Part shown: piece after piece, positions 1-12,263 of the stretch | Layout: every line of letters begins with the position of its first letter | Numbering within the stretch: position 1 is the stretch's first letter | Source of the DNA: Pempheris klunzingeri | Taxonomy: Eukaryota; Chordata; Actinopteri; Acropomatiformes; Pempheridae | Assembly (NCBI RefSeq): GCF_042242105.1 | Contig: NC_092012.1 | Location: 28,310,978-28,374,977 of the forward strand | Reading direction: 5' to 3' | DNA: 64,000 bases | Program-made: the position numbers and the translations under genes | The notes under the pieces: generated by a model | Told to the model about the DNA's origin: nothing | Databases searched by the model: none | What the model saw: the letters and a program-made list of their open reading frames with translations, nothing else

Positions 1-705
1 TGGTAGTGTCTGTAGGGAGTGCAGGGGCCTGGGCATCAAATCTGTTGAAGAACAGATTAAGTTCATTGGCCCATTCCACACTGCCTTCAACTCCACTGTT
101 GCCAGCTGACTTAAAACCAGTGATTGTTCTCATCCCTCTCCAGACCTCTCTGTTGTTATTTTGCTGGAGTTTCTGCTCCAACTTCTTCCTGTATTCCTCC
201 TTAGCCTCTCTGATCTTGTGCTTCAGGTGTCTCTGTGTGTTTCTCATCTCTTCCTTGTTGCCAGCCCTGAAAGACCTCTTCTTATCATTCAGGAGGGCCT
301 TGATGTCCTTTGTTACCCACGGCTTGTTGTTTGGGTAACAGTGAACAGTCTCTACTGGAACAGTGGAGTCTACACAGAAGTTGATATAGTCCGTGATGCA
401 CTCTGTGAGCCTGTCGATGTCTTCTCCATTTGGCTCACCGAGTGCCTGCCAGTCTGTGACCTCAAAACATCCCTGCAGTTCCACATACACCCCTTCCGAC
501 CATCTCCTCACTGTCTTTATGGTCACAGGCAGTCTTTTAACCAGAGGCAAATAAGTGGGACTGATGTGTATGAGATTGTGGTCAGACCTGCCCAGAGGGG
601 GGAGGGGAGAGGAGCTGTATGCACCCTTCACATTAGCATATGTGGCCGGGGGTTGTTCCCCCTTTTTGCCACTGCTGGGCACTGTGACGGCTGGGCACTG
701 CGGCA

Positions 706-809
706 GCGGCGCAGGTACTGATGGCGGGGCGGTGCCAGGTGCGGCGCAGGTATTGATTGTGGGGCGGTGCCAGGTGCGGTGCAGGTATTGATTGCGGGGC
801 GGTGCCAGG
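706..809. repeat. 35-bp minisatellite, about 3 copies, inside the solo LTR
   Basis: Three successive units of about 35 bp, each carrying GCAGGTAYTGAT and GGGGCGGTGCCAGG, differ at only a few positions. It is GC-rich, unlike the surrounding DNA. Tandem units in the promoter part of an LTR often act as enhancer repeats, but that role is inference here. Confidence 0.8.
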
Positions 810-892
810 GGAACTTTTAAGTTCAGGGCTGTGTCGGCAGTACAGGTCTCTTCCGCTCTTTGCTGACTCCCGTGGTGACTGGTGCACCGTGG

Positions 893-1034
<142 letters not shown>

Positions 1035-2356
1035 CACCACTGTGTACGGTCACTGCTCCGGTATGTAAATTCCACGTTGTCTGCCTGCCCTTTTGTCTGC
1101 CGTTTGCCTTGCTAACACAGAGCGCAACTTTTAGGCTGTGCGGTTGAGCCAACCATCGAGGCCCACATCCTCCGGGGGCTTGGGGGTTTGCTGCGCTGCT
1201 TGGAGCAACTGCCTGCCCGCTGCTATCATCACTCCCTGGACTACACTGCTGTTTTGGTTTTGGTTATTTTTGTATTCTTCTGGTTTCTTTTTGTTTCGTT
1301 TTTGGTTCTGTTGCGGCGTGGGGTCAGTGCAGAGAGGATTCTGCTTTGGTTCAGGGTGGCTGACCGTCGCCTGGACCCGTTTTGTAAGATAAGGCTAATG
1401 GTGTCACGCACCGTCTGGAAATGCGTGGCTGTCCACGCCTCGTGACACGGGCCTTATGATGAAGACCTTCACAAATTAAGTTGTTCTTTTTTCGTTTGAT
1501 TGTCTAACGATAGATTTAGTAATTTGTTTGGTATTTTGGTTTCATTTGTATTGTGTTAATCTGATTTGTTTGTATATTTGCATAAATTTATTTTGCTTCA
1601 TTTATTGTTTTTTTTTAGTTATTAAATCATTGTTTTTTTGGGATTTCTTTGTTTAGTCCACACCAGTTTTTTGTTATGTTTATGGGCATGTTGTATTAAT
1701 CTGTGTTTTTCTGCTGCTTTCAGGTGCTGTGGGCTGACTGCGGCAGTTACTCCCTGGTGGTGGGGCGTTTTTCACGGTCCCCTCCCTCCTTTTTTTGATT
1801 TTGTGTGCATTTGCAGTGTCATGGGTGATTCATTTGAGGGACTCCTTCTTCCTTCTTGGTTATCCTGCCGCATGGTAAGCCCCCAGCCCTGTGGTTTTAT
1901 ATTTTTCTGCCCATTTTATTGAGTGTTTGACCTGGTGTGTGATTTTTGTCTATTTTCTTATGATCAAATTTATTAATAAAATTGATTTTTGAAAACACCC
2001 AGTGGTATCTGACCTGCGTGGCTAAGTTCATGGTGACTTTGGATTAAGGTTTCCTGAGCTCCTCATGCCACACATACATTAAGTCCAGGATCCTCTCCTC
2101 TCTGGTGAAACAGTTCACGTACTGTGTGAAGTTGGGCAGTGCTTTTGACATGGTGACATGATTGAAGTCACCTGAGATAGCAATGAATGCACTCGGGTGT
2201 AGAGTCTGTACCCGGGCTATGGCGGAGTGGATGACGTCACACGCCGAAGTCGGGTTGGCAGAAGGAGGAATATAAACAGTCACCAAAACAACATGTGAAA
2301 ACTCCCGTGGCAGATAATATGGACGAAGACCAACAGCAAACAGTTCAATGTCCAAC

Positions 2357-3488
2357 TAACTGGCCTGTTTTTTCCCCGCTACAGTATACTTATCTACTCT
2401 AACTCTAAATTATATTTTTTGGTTTCACTGTAATACTGTTTTTCTGCTACACACAGACTTTGAACAAAGCCCCAGATTAGCTCTCTTGCTAAAATCTCCT
2501 TCTCTAACCTGTCCTGCACCTTAATTTATTGAACAAGCCACCAAGCAGACATCCACAGAGAAAAAGGGCACTGCTAACTAGGTGTGATATTTACTCTTCA
2601 GTAGCACTGCTTACACACTGCCTGCTGCTGCTAAGAGGAAAAGGAATATCTTGATATTTCCTATTTTGTCCAAGAAGATCTAGGGGATGAAGGGAGTAAC
2701 AGTAAACTTTAACTTGGGGAAAAAGAAGCACAACAAACAGATCTCGTCAGGAATTCATTGAAAGAAATCAGTAATTTATTAGCAACTTAACCCAAACTTT
2801 TAAAGGTTCAAATGAAAGCCCCCAAAATAGCAACAGCAAACCAGCTCTCATATAGATTGTAACAACAATGGATTGTTAATGTGAGATTAAAATGCTAAAC
2901 GCTCAAACACCCTCTCTCCAAAAGAGAATTGAAATTACTCACCCCAGTACACAACAACTCGAGTGTGTTATAAAATTACACACAAGCTCCAGGCCCTATT
3001 GAGTTAGTTCATACAAGTGTGTGATCCACTCCACCAGTCACTGCAGGTGTAGAGAGAGAAGGGGTGAAGAGAAAAAGAGTCGGTGGGCCAGTCGATCCAT
3101 ATGGTGTGAGCATTAAAGTTGCAGGTTCTGTTTGAGCAGAAAGGATGATTACAATGTGTGTGTTGCAACATGGTATCTGCTCAGCTTTACATATGGAATC
3201 ATGGAATCAACACAAAGGAAGTATATTTAAAATGTAATACTATTGTTTAATAGAATATGTTTTAGCTTTGAACCCAGATTCTCTCCTGTGAACTACAGAT
3301 TTCCAATAAGACTAATAAGGCCTAAATAATGAATGTCAGCTTGAAAGCCATATTTGTTGTCATATGTCATATGTGCCAGTTGAATTTAAAAACCATGAAA
3401 GACTCAGATACTTAGAGTGCAATCATTTCTCATATGCTCTAACAACAATCCAACGCCTTCATTGCAAACATCTAAAACATGCAGGCCA
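2357..3488. other. Unassigned non-coding stretch
   Basis: I see no gene, no terminal repeats and no recognisable domain here. It is AT-rich with a few purine-rich patches (about 3050-3080). Confidence 0.5.
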
Positions 3489-4380
3489 GTGGGCCATCAG
3501 AGGGGTGTTCTACGAAGCTAGCTCAACATGGCCAGGCTTTCTTTGTGTGAGTAAACCTTAAATAATCACTGCTGCCAAAGTCGTGTTATTATTATTCGTA
3601 TATTAACATTGTCATGTTTTTCTCTGTTACCATATTGCTCATTATTAGTCATATTCCTATTGTCAGTACGATAGTTGCTGGTTGTTGTTTTGGTTCTCTC
3701 TCCAGCCCACACCCAACACGGACCCTGAAAGAGAACCGTCCCCCTCTGAGCCCGGTTCTGTTCGAGGTTTCTTCCCATTAAAGGGGAGTTCTTCCTGCCA
3801 CTGTTATCTAATATAATATCTGATGCTGCTCATGTGGGGATTCTTGAATCCTTAATTTTGAATTCCTGAATCGTTGGGTTTCTCTAAATTAAAGAGTTTG
3901 GTCTAGACCTGCTCTTTATGGAAAGCTTCTTGAGATAATGCTGTTATGAATTGGCGCCATATGAATAAAGACTGATTGGATGAATGATTGATAAATACGC
4001 AGTCAGATATAAGGTATCACAAAGCTGGTTATAAACTGTCTTTGTTAACCAAGGCTTTCTGCTTCAGGGTCTGTGCACATTCACATCAAAGGGGGTATTT
4101 AATGTGTCATTTCACTCTTCTTCTGCACAAAACCTCTGAATTTCTTCTGGAAAAGGACTGAAATAAAGAAACGATCAATCGTGTGCCGTCTACGGGTTGT
4201 TATAACAGACACATAAGAAGAATATTAAAACTGTTGTTGCAAATAATGGAAGAGAGCAATGCTGACAGAATAAGTGAATATATTTATTTTAACACTACGT
4301 GACTCCCAGAGCCTCCTGTTTGTTTCTAACATTTCTAACTTCCTGTTTATTTCTAAGGCATGTTCAAAAAGTACTTGGCA
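3489..4380 (+). mobile_element. Degraded DNA-transposon end fragment (PIF/Harbinger-like), interrupted by another repeat
   Basis: The segments 3489-3575 and 4010-4380 look like one element. The second segment is clearly similar to 47425-47700 in this window; the two share stretches such as AACTGTTGTTGCAAATAATG and the following GAATGCTGACAGAATA. The start GGTGTTCTACGAAGC is, from memory, the end of a common fish Harbinger/ISL2EU-type family. No transposase remains. The family name is uncertain, but the repeat relationship is visible. Confidence 0.5.
3578..3995 (+). repeat. Interspersed retroposon-tail repeat nested in the transposon fragment
   Basis: It contains the block GAGCCCGGTTCTGTTCGAGG followed by TTTCTTCCCATTAAAGGGGAG, and ends with GGCGCCATATGAATAAAGACTGATTGG plus a TGAT-like tail. 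This is a very common teleost retroposon 3' end. Related material is seen at 43862-44000 and, inverted, at 54148-54710. It contains no coding sequence. Confidence 0.6.
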
Positions 4381-5084
4381 GATGATTGATTGAACGATCT
4401 GTCAATCACCGTCTAACATAGGCTAACATTAACCAAACACATAAATAAACCATATAGTGCAGGGGAAACTCTTGCTGAAACCAGTCTGGAAATTCTTTGT
4501 TCTTCTTTGAATGAAGAAATTCTCCAATTCAGATATAGCTGATGCTTCAGCAGCCTTTGGAGAAGACATTGTTGTTTGCAAATTAACTGTGGCTTCTCTG
4601 GTGGTGCAGCCATATGTGCATCAGTTGGAGCCTGTAAAGATGGATTCTTCCATGATAGTGATGTCACAAACCCAGTTGCCTCGCAAAGTAACAGTTTTCA
4701 GCTCTCCCTCTCTGGTCACATTTAGCACAGAGCCAGAGCACCATTTAAACAATGAATAACGGTCTAAAGACGGATGAAAGTTTGCATCTCAACAGGGCAA
4801 GCCCAGACTTTTTAGAACTGTTACCCTGTGCTTTATGGAAACCTGGCTTGGTGACAACATCTCAGATATTTAGTGTTTTCAACTCCTCCAATGGGGCCGC
4901 ATAATCTAATCTATCTCATTTCCCCACTCTATATGTAAATAGACCTACATCATTGGTACAAACATTTATAAAAGAGTGTGGACATTTTATTTACAATATT
5001 TAAACAAAAAAGATTCATATTATAGATGTTCTCCTGACTTACAGGCAGAAACTAAAATTTGTTAAGTCTGTGATCAGGAGTGTG
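4381..5084. other. Unassigned non-coding stretch
   Basis: Short opposing open frames at 4413-4759 overlap each other and resemble no family I know. I see nothing else. Confidence 0.45.
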
Positions 5085-5515
5085 TGCAGATGGACCAACA
5101 AGGCAAAGCTGGAGTTTTACAGGCCTGCTTTAATTGCGCTTTATATGTTGCTGCAAGTCTGGACAATGTCACTGACACTGTAATATCCTCCATCAGTTTG
5201 TGTGAGGATGCGTGTACTAACTAAAACCTTGTGCATATACAATAATGATAAGCTCCGGTTTACAGCCAAACTGTGGCAGCTTTGTCAGAGCAAGGAAGAG
5301 GCCAAAAGAAGTGGGGACAGAATCCTGTGCAAACAGGCCAGAAACACATTTCTAAAGAGTATCAAAGAGGAGCTACACTGAAGAGTTAGGATACAGGCTT
5401 TCAACTGACAAGCCTGTTTCAGAGAGGGGAGGCCTGGGAGATTTCAGCAACTACAGCAGACACCCCAAAAGCAGAACCTTCAACTGGCCAACAACCTGAA
5501 TTTGGGAATATGATT
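5085..5515 (+). pseudogene. Decayed LINE fragment (endonuclease-RT linker region)
   Basis: In the plus strand, with stops and frameshifts, one can read SISLCEDACT, then NNDKLRFTAKLWQLCQSKEEA and SGDRILCKQARNTF. This is the basic linker between endonuclease and reverse transcriptase found in fish LINEs, whose usual form is NDKPWxTxxL...KxEAxRSGDR. It is an old copy with no intact frame. Confidence 0.6.
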
Positions 5516-6742
5516 TAATTTAATGAATAAACTAGAATAATTAACTGCCATCTGTCATCCTTGTTTCCACTTAGTTTGTCTAATCTGCTGTATTATAATC
5601 ATGAAACATTATTAACAGTCACGTAAAGCTGTTTCCACATGATGATAGGAGGGCAGGGAGCCAACGAACAACATTTATCAGGTGAATTTGTGTGTCTTTA
5701 CTTTATGTTATTCATCCATTTGTTCTTACTTTTTTGTTTGTCTGTTCTAAGCACTGTGCTGTTTTGTTTTTTTACTTTCAAAAATGACAATAATATCATA
5801 AAAATGATCAAAAGGACCATAACTCATCTTTATCTTCATTTGAAATTCTTTATTTTCAAAATGACTGAGCTCTTGGATAAATCAGATATATGCATCCAAT
5901 AGCTGCAACTGCATAAACTGCTTCTAAACACTGTCACAAACATGCATTATGGCGACTCAAGAAAATTCCAAATAGCATATTCTCCACCTATCAATCATAA
6001 CACTCCTTAAGAACAAATGTATGTAGCAGCCCACACTGGGTTTTCCAAAAAGCTTTGTTTAGGCACAAACGAGTTTGGCTCTGAGGACAGAGAAAAGGGA
6101 GGCCAGGGTGTCCATCGTTGCTTTTATTTTAGTCAGTTTCAGATAGTTTGGCACAAACACAATCTGATGAGAGATGCAGGTGTAGCCATTTGCTATGAGA
6201 AGTGATGCAAAGCCTGTCTCTCATTCTTTTATAGATGGTCCAATTACAAGGAGATTGATTTTACCCACCTTCAGAGAATTACTTTCAAAGACACCTTTGA
6301 TAGCAGGGTACACAGTCATGCCTGTTGTGTTGGTCTTTCGTGGTGAATGGCATCTTACTTCTGCAAGTTCAGCATCCACAAGTGACTTGCCCTTTTGGCT
6401 AATTTTCATGTTACACAAAATACAGCAGACCCTACTTTCTTAGCAACAGTTGATGCAATGTGGCAGAATAAGAAAACTTCTCATTAACTTCTCACTAATC
6501 TTCTCATTTTTTGTGATGCTGTGGTGCACTGAAGCTTGCATTATTTTACTCATAATGGCGCCTGATATTAGCAGCCTTGTATACAGTCATTGTCATTTGG
6601 TCAATTAAACACAGTACTTAAATGAGGTGGCAAAATAATTCTTCTGTTCATTTTTCACTGAATTGTCTGTTTTCATCAATCTTTCAACATTTTCTGTCCT
6701 CACTCACCTATTTATCTGGGAAATCCAGTCACAGCTGGTGAT
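5516..6742. other. Unassigned non-coding stretch
   Basis: AT-rich sequence with only short chance frames. No repeats with clear ends were found. Confidence 0.45.
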
Positions 6743-6842
6743 ACACGTATTTGATTATCCATCAGATTCTGTGACCTGCAGTGATTGGTTAGGTTTAGAC
6801 AGAGGCAGATCAGAGAATCTGATGGGTCACCAAATACGGTGT
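6743..6842. repeat. About 100-bp imperfect palindrome (MITE-like hairpin)
   Basis: The left arm (6743-6770) reads ACACGTATTTGATTATCC then ATCAGATTCT. The reverse complement of the right end (6842 back to 6814) reads ACACCGTATTTGGTGACCC then ATCAGATTCT. The arms match over about 28 bp with a few changes and could fold into a stem. It may be a miniature transposon or a hairpin RNA locus. No target duplication was identified. Confidence 0.6.
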
Positions 6843-7369
6843 AACAGCAGCCCCACACAGGTCAGATGCAGGGTTGCCAGATTTCACAATAGAAACAATG
6901 GCACAGCTCAGGATTTTAATGTCGCGTGTGGTTCTGACAGCAGGTGGTGATAACTTAGATGGACCTCAGTCAAACATTGTGAATTCGAAAATGGTCGGTG
7001 GGCCACCTGGCATCCACCTGGACACAAGTAAGATGAGTATCACTGGTGTACTGTAGTAATTCAATTTAAATGAGAGACTAGATGTGAGGTAGTTTGGGGG
7101 CTTCAACAGTGGCGCTTTATTAATGAATAACATGGGATGGCTATACCTTCCTGACTATAGGGAAATCATGCAGAGAACAATGACAAGTAGGAAATTTGTC
7201 ATTTGTAATAAAGCGTAACACACTATCATACACAGGGTTTACCTGCTAAAGAGTTGAGGGGGCAGTACAGATACTCTATACATTCATCTATAGTTGAAGG
7301 ACAGACACTCTTAATATAATGCTATATTAGAGACCTCAAATCTTGAATATGAATCTTGAATGATAGTCT

Positions 7370-8960
7370 GCTTTCAAGTCAAATCCCTACGCGTTGTTGT
7401 GACTCAGCAAGAGTGATATGGGTGATATGGGTGCCATCTAATGTTTTTATGGCAGGATAGTCTGGGTCACTGATGGAGGTGGAGGTACTCTGACTTCTCT
7501 GAATTAAGTAATGATAATTGGAAAGCATTAAAGGAAGAGTGAAAAACCTTAGCTGGAGTAGAACCAGGGGCATATAAAATCATATCATCAATGGACATTG
7601 AGGTGTGGATTACGAAGAATAATGTTATGTATGTATAATGTAAACAGCAATGGACCAAGGATAGACCCTTGTGGCAACCCATTTCTGGCTTCCTTTAGAC
7701 CTATAGACTGTAGTTTGTGGAGTAGGATTTTATGATTAGTGGTATCACATGCTCTTGAGAGGTCAGAAAAGAGAGCAGCACAATATTCTTTTGTTTCCAG
7801 GGAGTAGACAATATTAATGATTCATTGTCTGAAGTTGCAGCCGTTATTGTGCTGTGACCCAGACAAAAATCTGACTGCAATGGCTGTCTGTATGTTTAGA
7901 GAGCCAATAGAGGCACATAGTTTTGAACTGAGCAATGATTCTAAAACTTTTTCTGACAAAGAAAGTTTAGATATTAGGCGTTAGTTGTTGAAATTGGAAA
8001 TATCACCACTTTTCTGTAAGGGCACTACTGAAGTGCTTTTCTACAAAGGTGGAATCACGCTTGTTAAAATGTTTGGTTAAGAATATGGGTTAAATGTGGA
8101 CAGACTAAGGTGGTGCTTGGGTAAAGCAGATGTGGCTCAAGATTGTTTGTACCATTGCCTTTGCATGATTTTTGAAAATACGCTGAGCTCTGTAAACCTC
8201 TGAACTGCCAACCACACTAAATGAGCACTTGCTGTCAGAAGAAGCTGGGGCATTTGGGACTCCCTCTGATGGACAGATATGGTAATTGCCGACAGCTGAA
8301 TCTGCAGATGTGTGTTAAATAAAAGACCAGAGAAGAGGAAATGGTGATTGAAAGCTTCAAGCATGGATGATGTATTGGTAATATGACTGGAGGCTTATTT
8401 GATTTTAGCTGGAAGATTTGATCGTGCCAAGTTCTTAAAAGATTCTGTAGTGTTCCAAAATATATTAGAAATATCACAGTCATACTGGTGGTCTTTGTCG
8501 TCTAAAGGTTAACTACCAGTTTTCAGGAGTGCCACTCAATCTAGCCTTGGGCCAGCCTTTGTCTCTAATGTGGATGGCATGGGAGTTATGTGGAGAGAAC
8601 AGAGGACTTAATCTGTTTTTAATTCTGTGTTTTTATAAGGTGTGTTATCATTAAGAGAGAGATTTTCCTGAGCAAAAGAGAGGATATTATCAATCGATAA
8701 TCTTTTTTAATTTACAAAAAAAAAAAATTGAGATTGAGATTGAGATTTGGGGACTTTCGAGTCCCTGATACAGGCGACGGCACAGTGAGCAGTGGACGTC
8801 AGTATTTATATTCATGCAGTCTGTTAATAAGTAATCAATTCATGTGGTATTAGGAGGATTTTTGAAATCTGGTCTGGTGAGTTTGTCTATGACTTGATAA
8901 AGATTACGTTCCAGGCACTGTTTTAATTGTTAAGGCTGTCAGAGAGCCAGTCCAGGTAAA
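7370..8960. repeat. Degenerate fish interspersed repeat
   Basis: Stretches such as CAATGGACCAAGGATAGACC followed by CTTGTGGCAACCC, and GAGGTCAGAAAAGAGAGCAG, match the style of a widespread non-coding fish repeat as I remember it. Weak echoes occur at 35650-35765 and 38645-38720 (a phrase meaning roughly 'ATGGATCCTTATGGGACACCC'). All frames are broken. Family and boundaries are not determined. Confidence 0.4.
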
Positions 8961-9776
8961 GCATTAATATATATGCAGATGTATGTATATGTAATAGATG
9001 TGAGTTTGTAACACCACAGAAAAATGTGTTTTTAACTACCCAGCCAAATTTGAATGATTAAAAACATCTGCAAGTATTTAAAATGAAGTTCTAAAATTGT
9101 GTAAAGATAAGCAGTATTCGCTGCTTTAAAACGCTGGGGGCATGTCAGCTGAAGGCGTTGAAACCAATTCTAGAGAATTGGTGTGTGAGTTAGAGCATCT
9201 TCTCTCTGTTAGCACTACATTAGACATCACGTGCACTGTAGCCTCAGCAGGCCTGCCAGCACCAGTGCTGGCGTAGTCTCATCTGCAGCTGCTGCAGCCG
9301 GCCCTCGCCAGCCAAGTTGTTTGTCCCGTTGGCCCACGAGCAGTAATGACTGCAGCAGCTGCTAACAAGCGTGCGAAAAAGCCTGTGGCCTAAGCTTTCT
9401 GGATACCCATGACATCTAATGTAGTGCTTACAGAGAGGTGCTACTCTAACTCACAGAGATGTCTCTCTGGAGGAGACTTGTCTCAAACAACGGGGCAGTC
9501 AACAAAAGCCACTGTAACACTCGTTATCAAGGTTGGGTTGACTTCACTGAAACACTACACAGGTAGCACTTGGTTAGATGCCAGCTGCTGTTGTCTTCCA
9601 TCCCAGAGCCAGCCCACCGGCACAGAAGCCCTCTTTTGTAGGCTACAGTGCTGCAGGAGGAGTCATGCTAAAGAGTCTCCAGTGCGCTATCAAGCCACCA
9701 TTTCAGCTCCACCTACCGAACACAAAAGTGAGAAAGAACGGACTAACCCTAGAATTCAGGACTGCATACTTCACAG

Positions 9777-9822
<46 letters not shown>

Positions 9823-9886
9823 TTTCTGCAGTCATTTCATGTGTAATTATTCTAAGACCAGAGCCTTGCAATGTCCTGCAAAGCCA
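8961..9886. other. Unassigned stretch with a CA microsatellite
   Basis: No gene was recognised. The overlapping open frames at 9409-9898 run straight through the CA repeat at 9778-9819 and are not convincing as protein. The GC-richer patch at about 9190-9400 has no identified function. Confidence 0.4.
9778..9819. repeat. (CA)n microsatellite
   Basis: A pure CA/AC dinucleotide run of about 42 bp. Confidence 0.95.
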
Positions 9887-9890
9887 TTAA

Positions 9891-10170
9891 CCCTTTAACG
9901 CCTAGTGTATCATATTTGATACATACACCTCTACATCATCAGTGTGATATTTTTTTGTTTTTTGCATTTTATCTGTTTTATTTGTTTGTTTAAGATAAAC
10001 AATAAATTGCACAAAAATGCAGGATGTAGCAAAAATTATACAAATTAAAACTTTTTAAACTTAAAAAGATTTTTGTAATTTTGTAATTGTTACAAGGTTC
10101 AATAAACACTCCAGTTATTTAAAAAAATTGAATTTTCTGGCAATTATATCATGGTTCAGGCTTTAAAGGG
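9891..10170. mobile_element. piggyBac-type MITE (280 bp)
   Basis: The element begins CCCTTTAACGCC and ends GGCTTTAAAGGG, short inverted repeats. It is bounded exactly by TTAA on both sides (9887-9890 and 10171-10174), the TTAA duplication diagnostic of piggyBac transposition. The interior is AT-rich and non-coding, so it would need a transposase supplied in trans. Confidence 0.8.
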
Positions 10171-10174
10171 TTAA

Positions 10175-11097
10175 GATGTGCTGAGCTGTGTGTGGGGGGT
10201 GACACATACCAACAATGGTCATGCACATACAAGAGGTCCAACACAATGTATTGATATTTCTTGAGCTCAGAGCTCTGCTGAGATTTTGTAGACAGTGAGG
10301 CAATCTTTTACATAAATCAGAACTCCCCCCCGTACTTCTACAATCACATCTAAAACTGTTGTATCCATCAATAGAAATTTCAATATTTGAAGCAGGCTTC
10401 TGATATTTACAATGAATATAACAGTCCAAACCCTTGGTGTAATTTAAAGTCTCGCTTTGTTTTAAATGAAAAGTGCTCTTCAGTGGTAACAAAGGTTGGC
10501 TGAGTGGGAACAAGAGACACAGGAGGATAAATGAGGCTATTGAAGGAGAGACACTTAGGTCGATTTCTTTGCCTATGTATGCACATACAGTATTTTCAGT
10601 GCTTCATTGCCTCTAATGCTGAAATTGTCTCAGCCACAGTGCAAGCACATATGTGGTTTGCAGATCAGGTGCCATATTACATTACCATATGGATTCATAT
10701 ATATTTGTATGCATTTGACTGTATGGTAAATATTTGCACTGAATGTGCCGGATGCTAGTTCATCTCCTTTATGTAATCAAGAGACATCAGGGGAACTGGA
10801 GGCCTGTGTCATTAATTTTCCTTTTCAGTGCATTTTTTATTCTATTCCACATAGATATTCTGCACACACGCTTTCACTCTCCCTTTGCCAGAATGCATGA
10901 GAAGGTTTCTCAGTGCCAACCACAAGCTATATTTGTTATGCTAATTTCAAAACAAGTGGGAGTAATTAATTGATTGGGTGCATGGAGGCCTTTCGGGCAG
11001 AACTTTTCTCTGCTCTCTAGCTGTCTCTGAGCCTCTCCTGGGATCTAAGTGTTATTCCTAAAGCAGCAAATTGGGCTGTTGTGCTGATTATGAACAT

Positions 11098-11136
<39 letters not shown>

Positions 11137-12025
11137 CACACACTGCTTTCTAGTTTCTCTGTTGTTGTCCCCAGCTGACACAAGCAGTAAATACTGCCTG
11201 TGCTGTAACTGCTGTGCACAATAGGCTGAAGCATACCTGAGGTTTGGTCTCTCAGTCTGAGGTCTAGTATGTGACTACTGTTTGGTATCATTTCTGGGCA
11301 CAATGACTAAACCGTAAAATTTGAATTTAGGACACACTGGTGGCAGATGAAAAATATCATCTCTGAAAATATGGCTTCGGGGCCAAAAGGAAACAGGCTA
11401 AAGGTGTAAACAACCTTTTATCATGTGCAATTAACAAGCAGCTATAATAAATCACAGCCGCTGTGTGTGTCACATATATTAATGACTCTCTTTCTTATTG
11501 GAGAAATTAATTATTTACAATGCACAGGCAGAGAATCAAATCCCATGGGATGAACTCTGTTTCAGTAGAACTGCAGAGGGAGTCGGATGAAAAGCTCTCG
11601 ACACACTATTGTCTGTCTGTAGGTGGGGGATGTGTTCAAATGCGGAGCATGATGATAAGTCTCTGCAGTAGAACGTTTTCCATTTCAAATACTCATAAAA
11701 CACCATTAACAATGTGGCTCACACAGTGTTCTGCCTGTTTGAACTGGTTTTACTTGGTAACAAAGAATCACCTCTGATGAATCACCCTTATGAATGTGCT
11801 GTGCAAACATTTTTACAATAATGGGCCAGTTCTGATGAATGGCTTTTAAATATTTCATTTGTTGAGTTGCAGGTTATAAAGGGGATCATATGTACGTCAT
11901 GAGAGGCTCCAGTTCTATTAGCGCACACAAACAATGCTGTCTCATTATAAGGCTGCACTTATTCATATATTTATCTTTACAATGAGTCACAGCATTCTCT
12001 GACTTTGCAGTTTTCCTCAACTCTA
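10175..12025. other. Unassigned non-coding stretch with an AC repeat
   Basis: No gene or mobile element was recognised. A (AC)n run lies at about 11098-11134. Confidence 0.45.
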
Positions 12026-12199
12026 CACTGTAACAAATTACTGTAGAAATACGGCCAAATTCTAACAGGATTGTACCGTTTCCCCAAAATACAGTTAAAT
12101 ACTGTAAAATCTGATGTGTTTTTAGAGCCAGAAACAAGAGTGAGTATTTACTGCAGGCTACTGTAAATTAACGGTGTGAATGCAGTATTTTTTGGAGTG
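12026..12199. mobile_element. Candidate small MITE with CACT...AGTG ends
   Basis: It starts CACTGTAACAAATTACTG. The reverse complement of its end starts CACTCCAAAAAATACTG, giving an imperfect terminal inverted repeat of about 17 bp. CACT-type ends suggest a CACTA/EnSpm relationship, but no matching 3-bp duplication is visible. Confidence 0.4.
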
Positions 12200-12263
12200 A
12201 GCCACGCAGCAACAATCATCATTCATCTTCCCTCCAAGAGACCAACAAAAAGGTTAGTAACCC

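Noticed and set aside
6..721. Plus-strand frames of 110 and 186 codons at the left edge
   Set aside because: They are antisense shadows of the LINE open frame on the minus strand.
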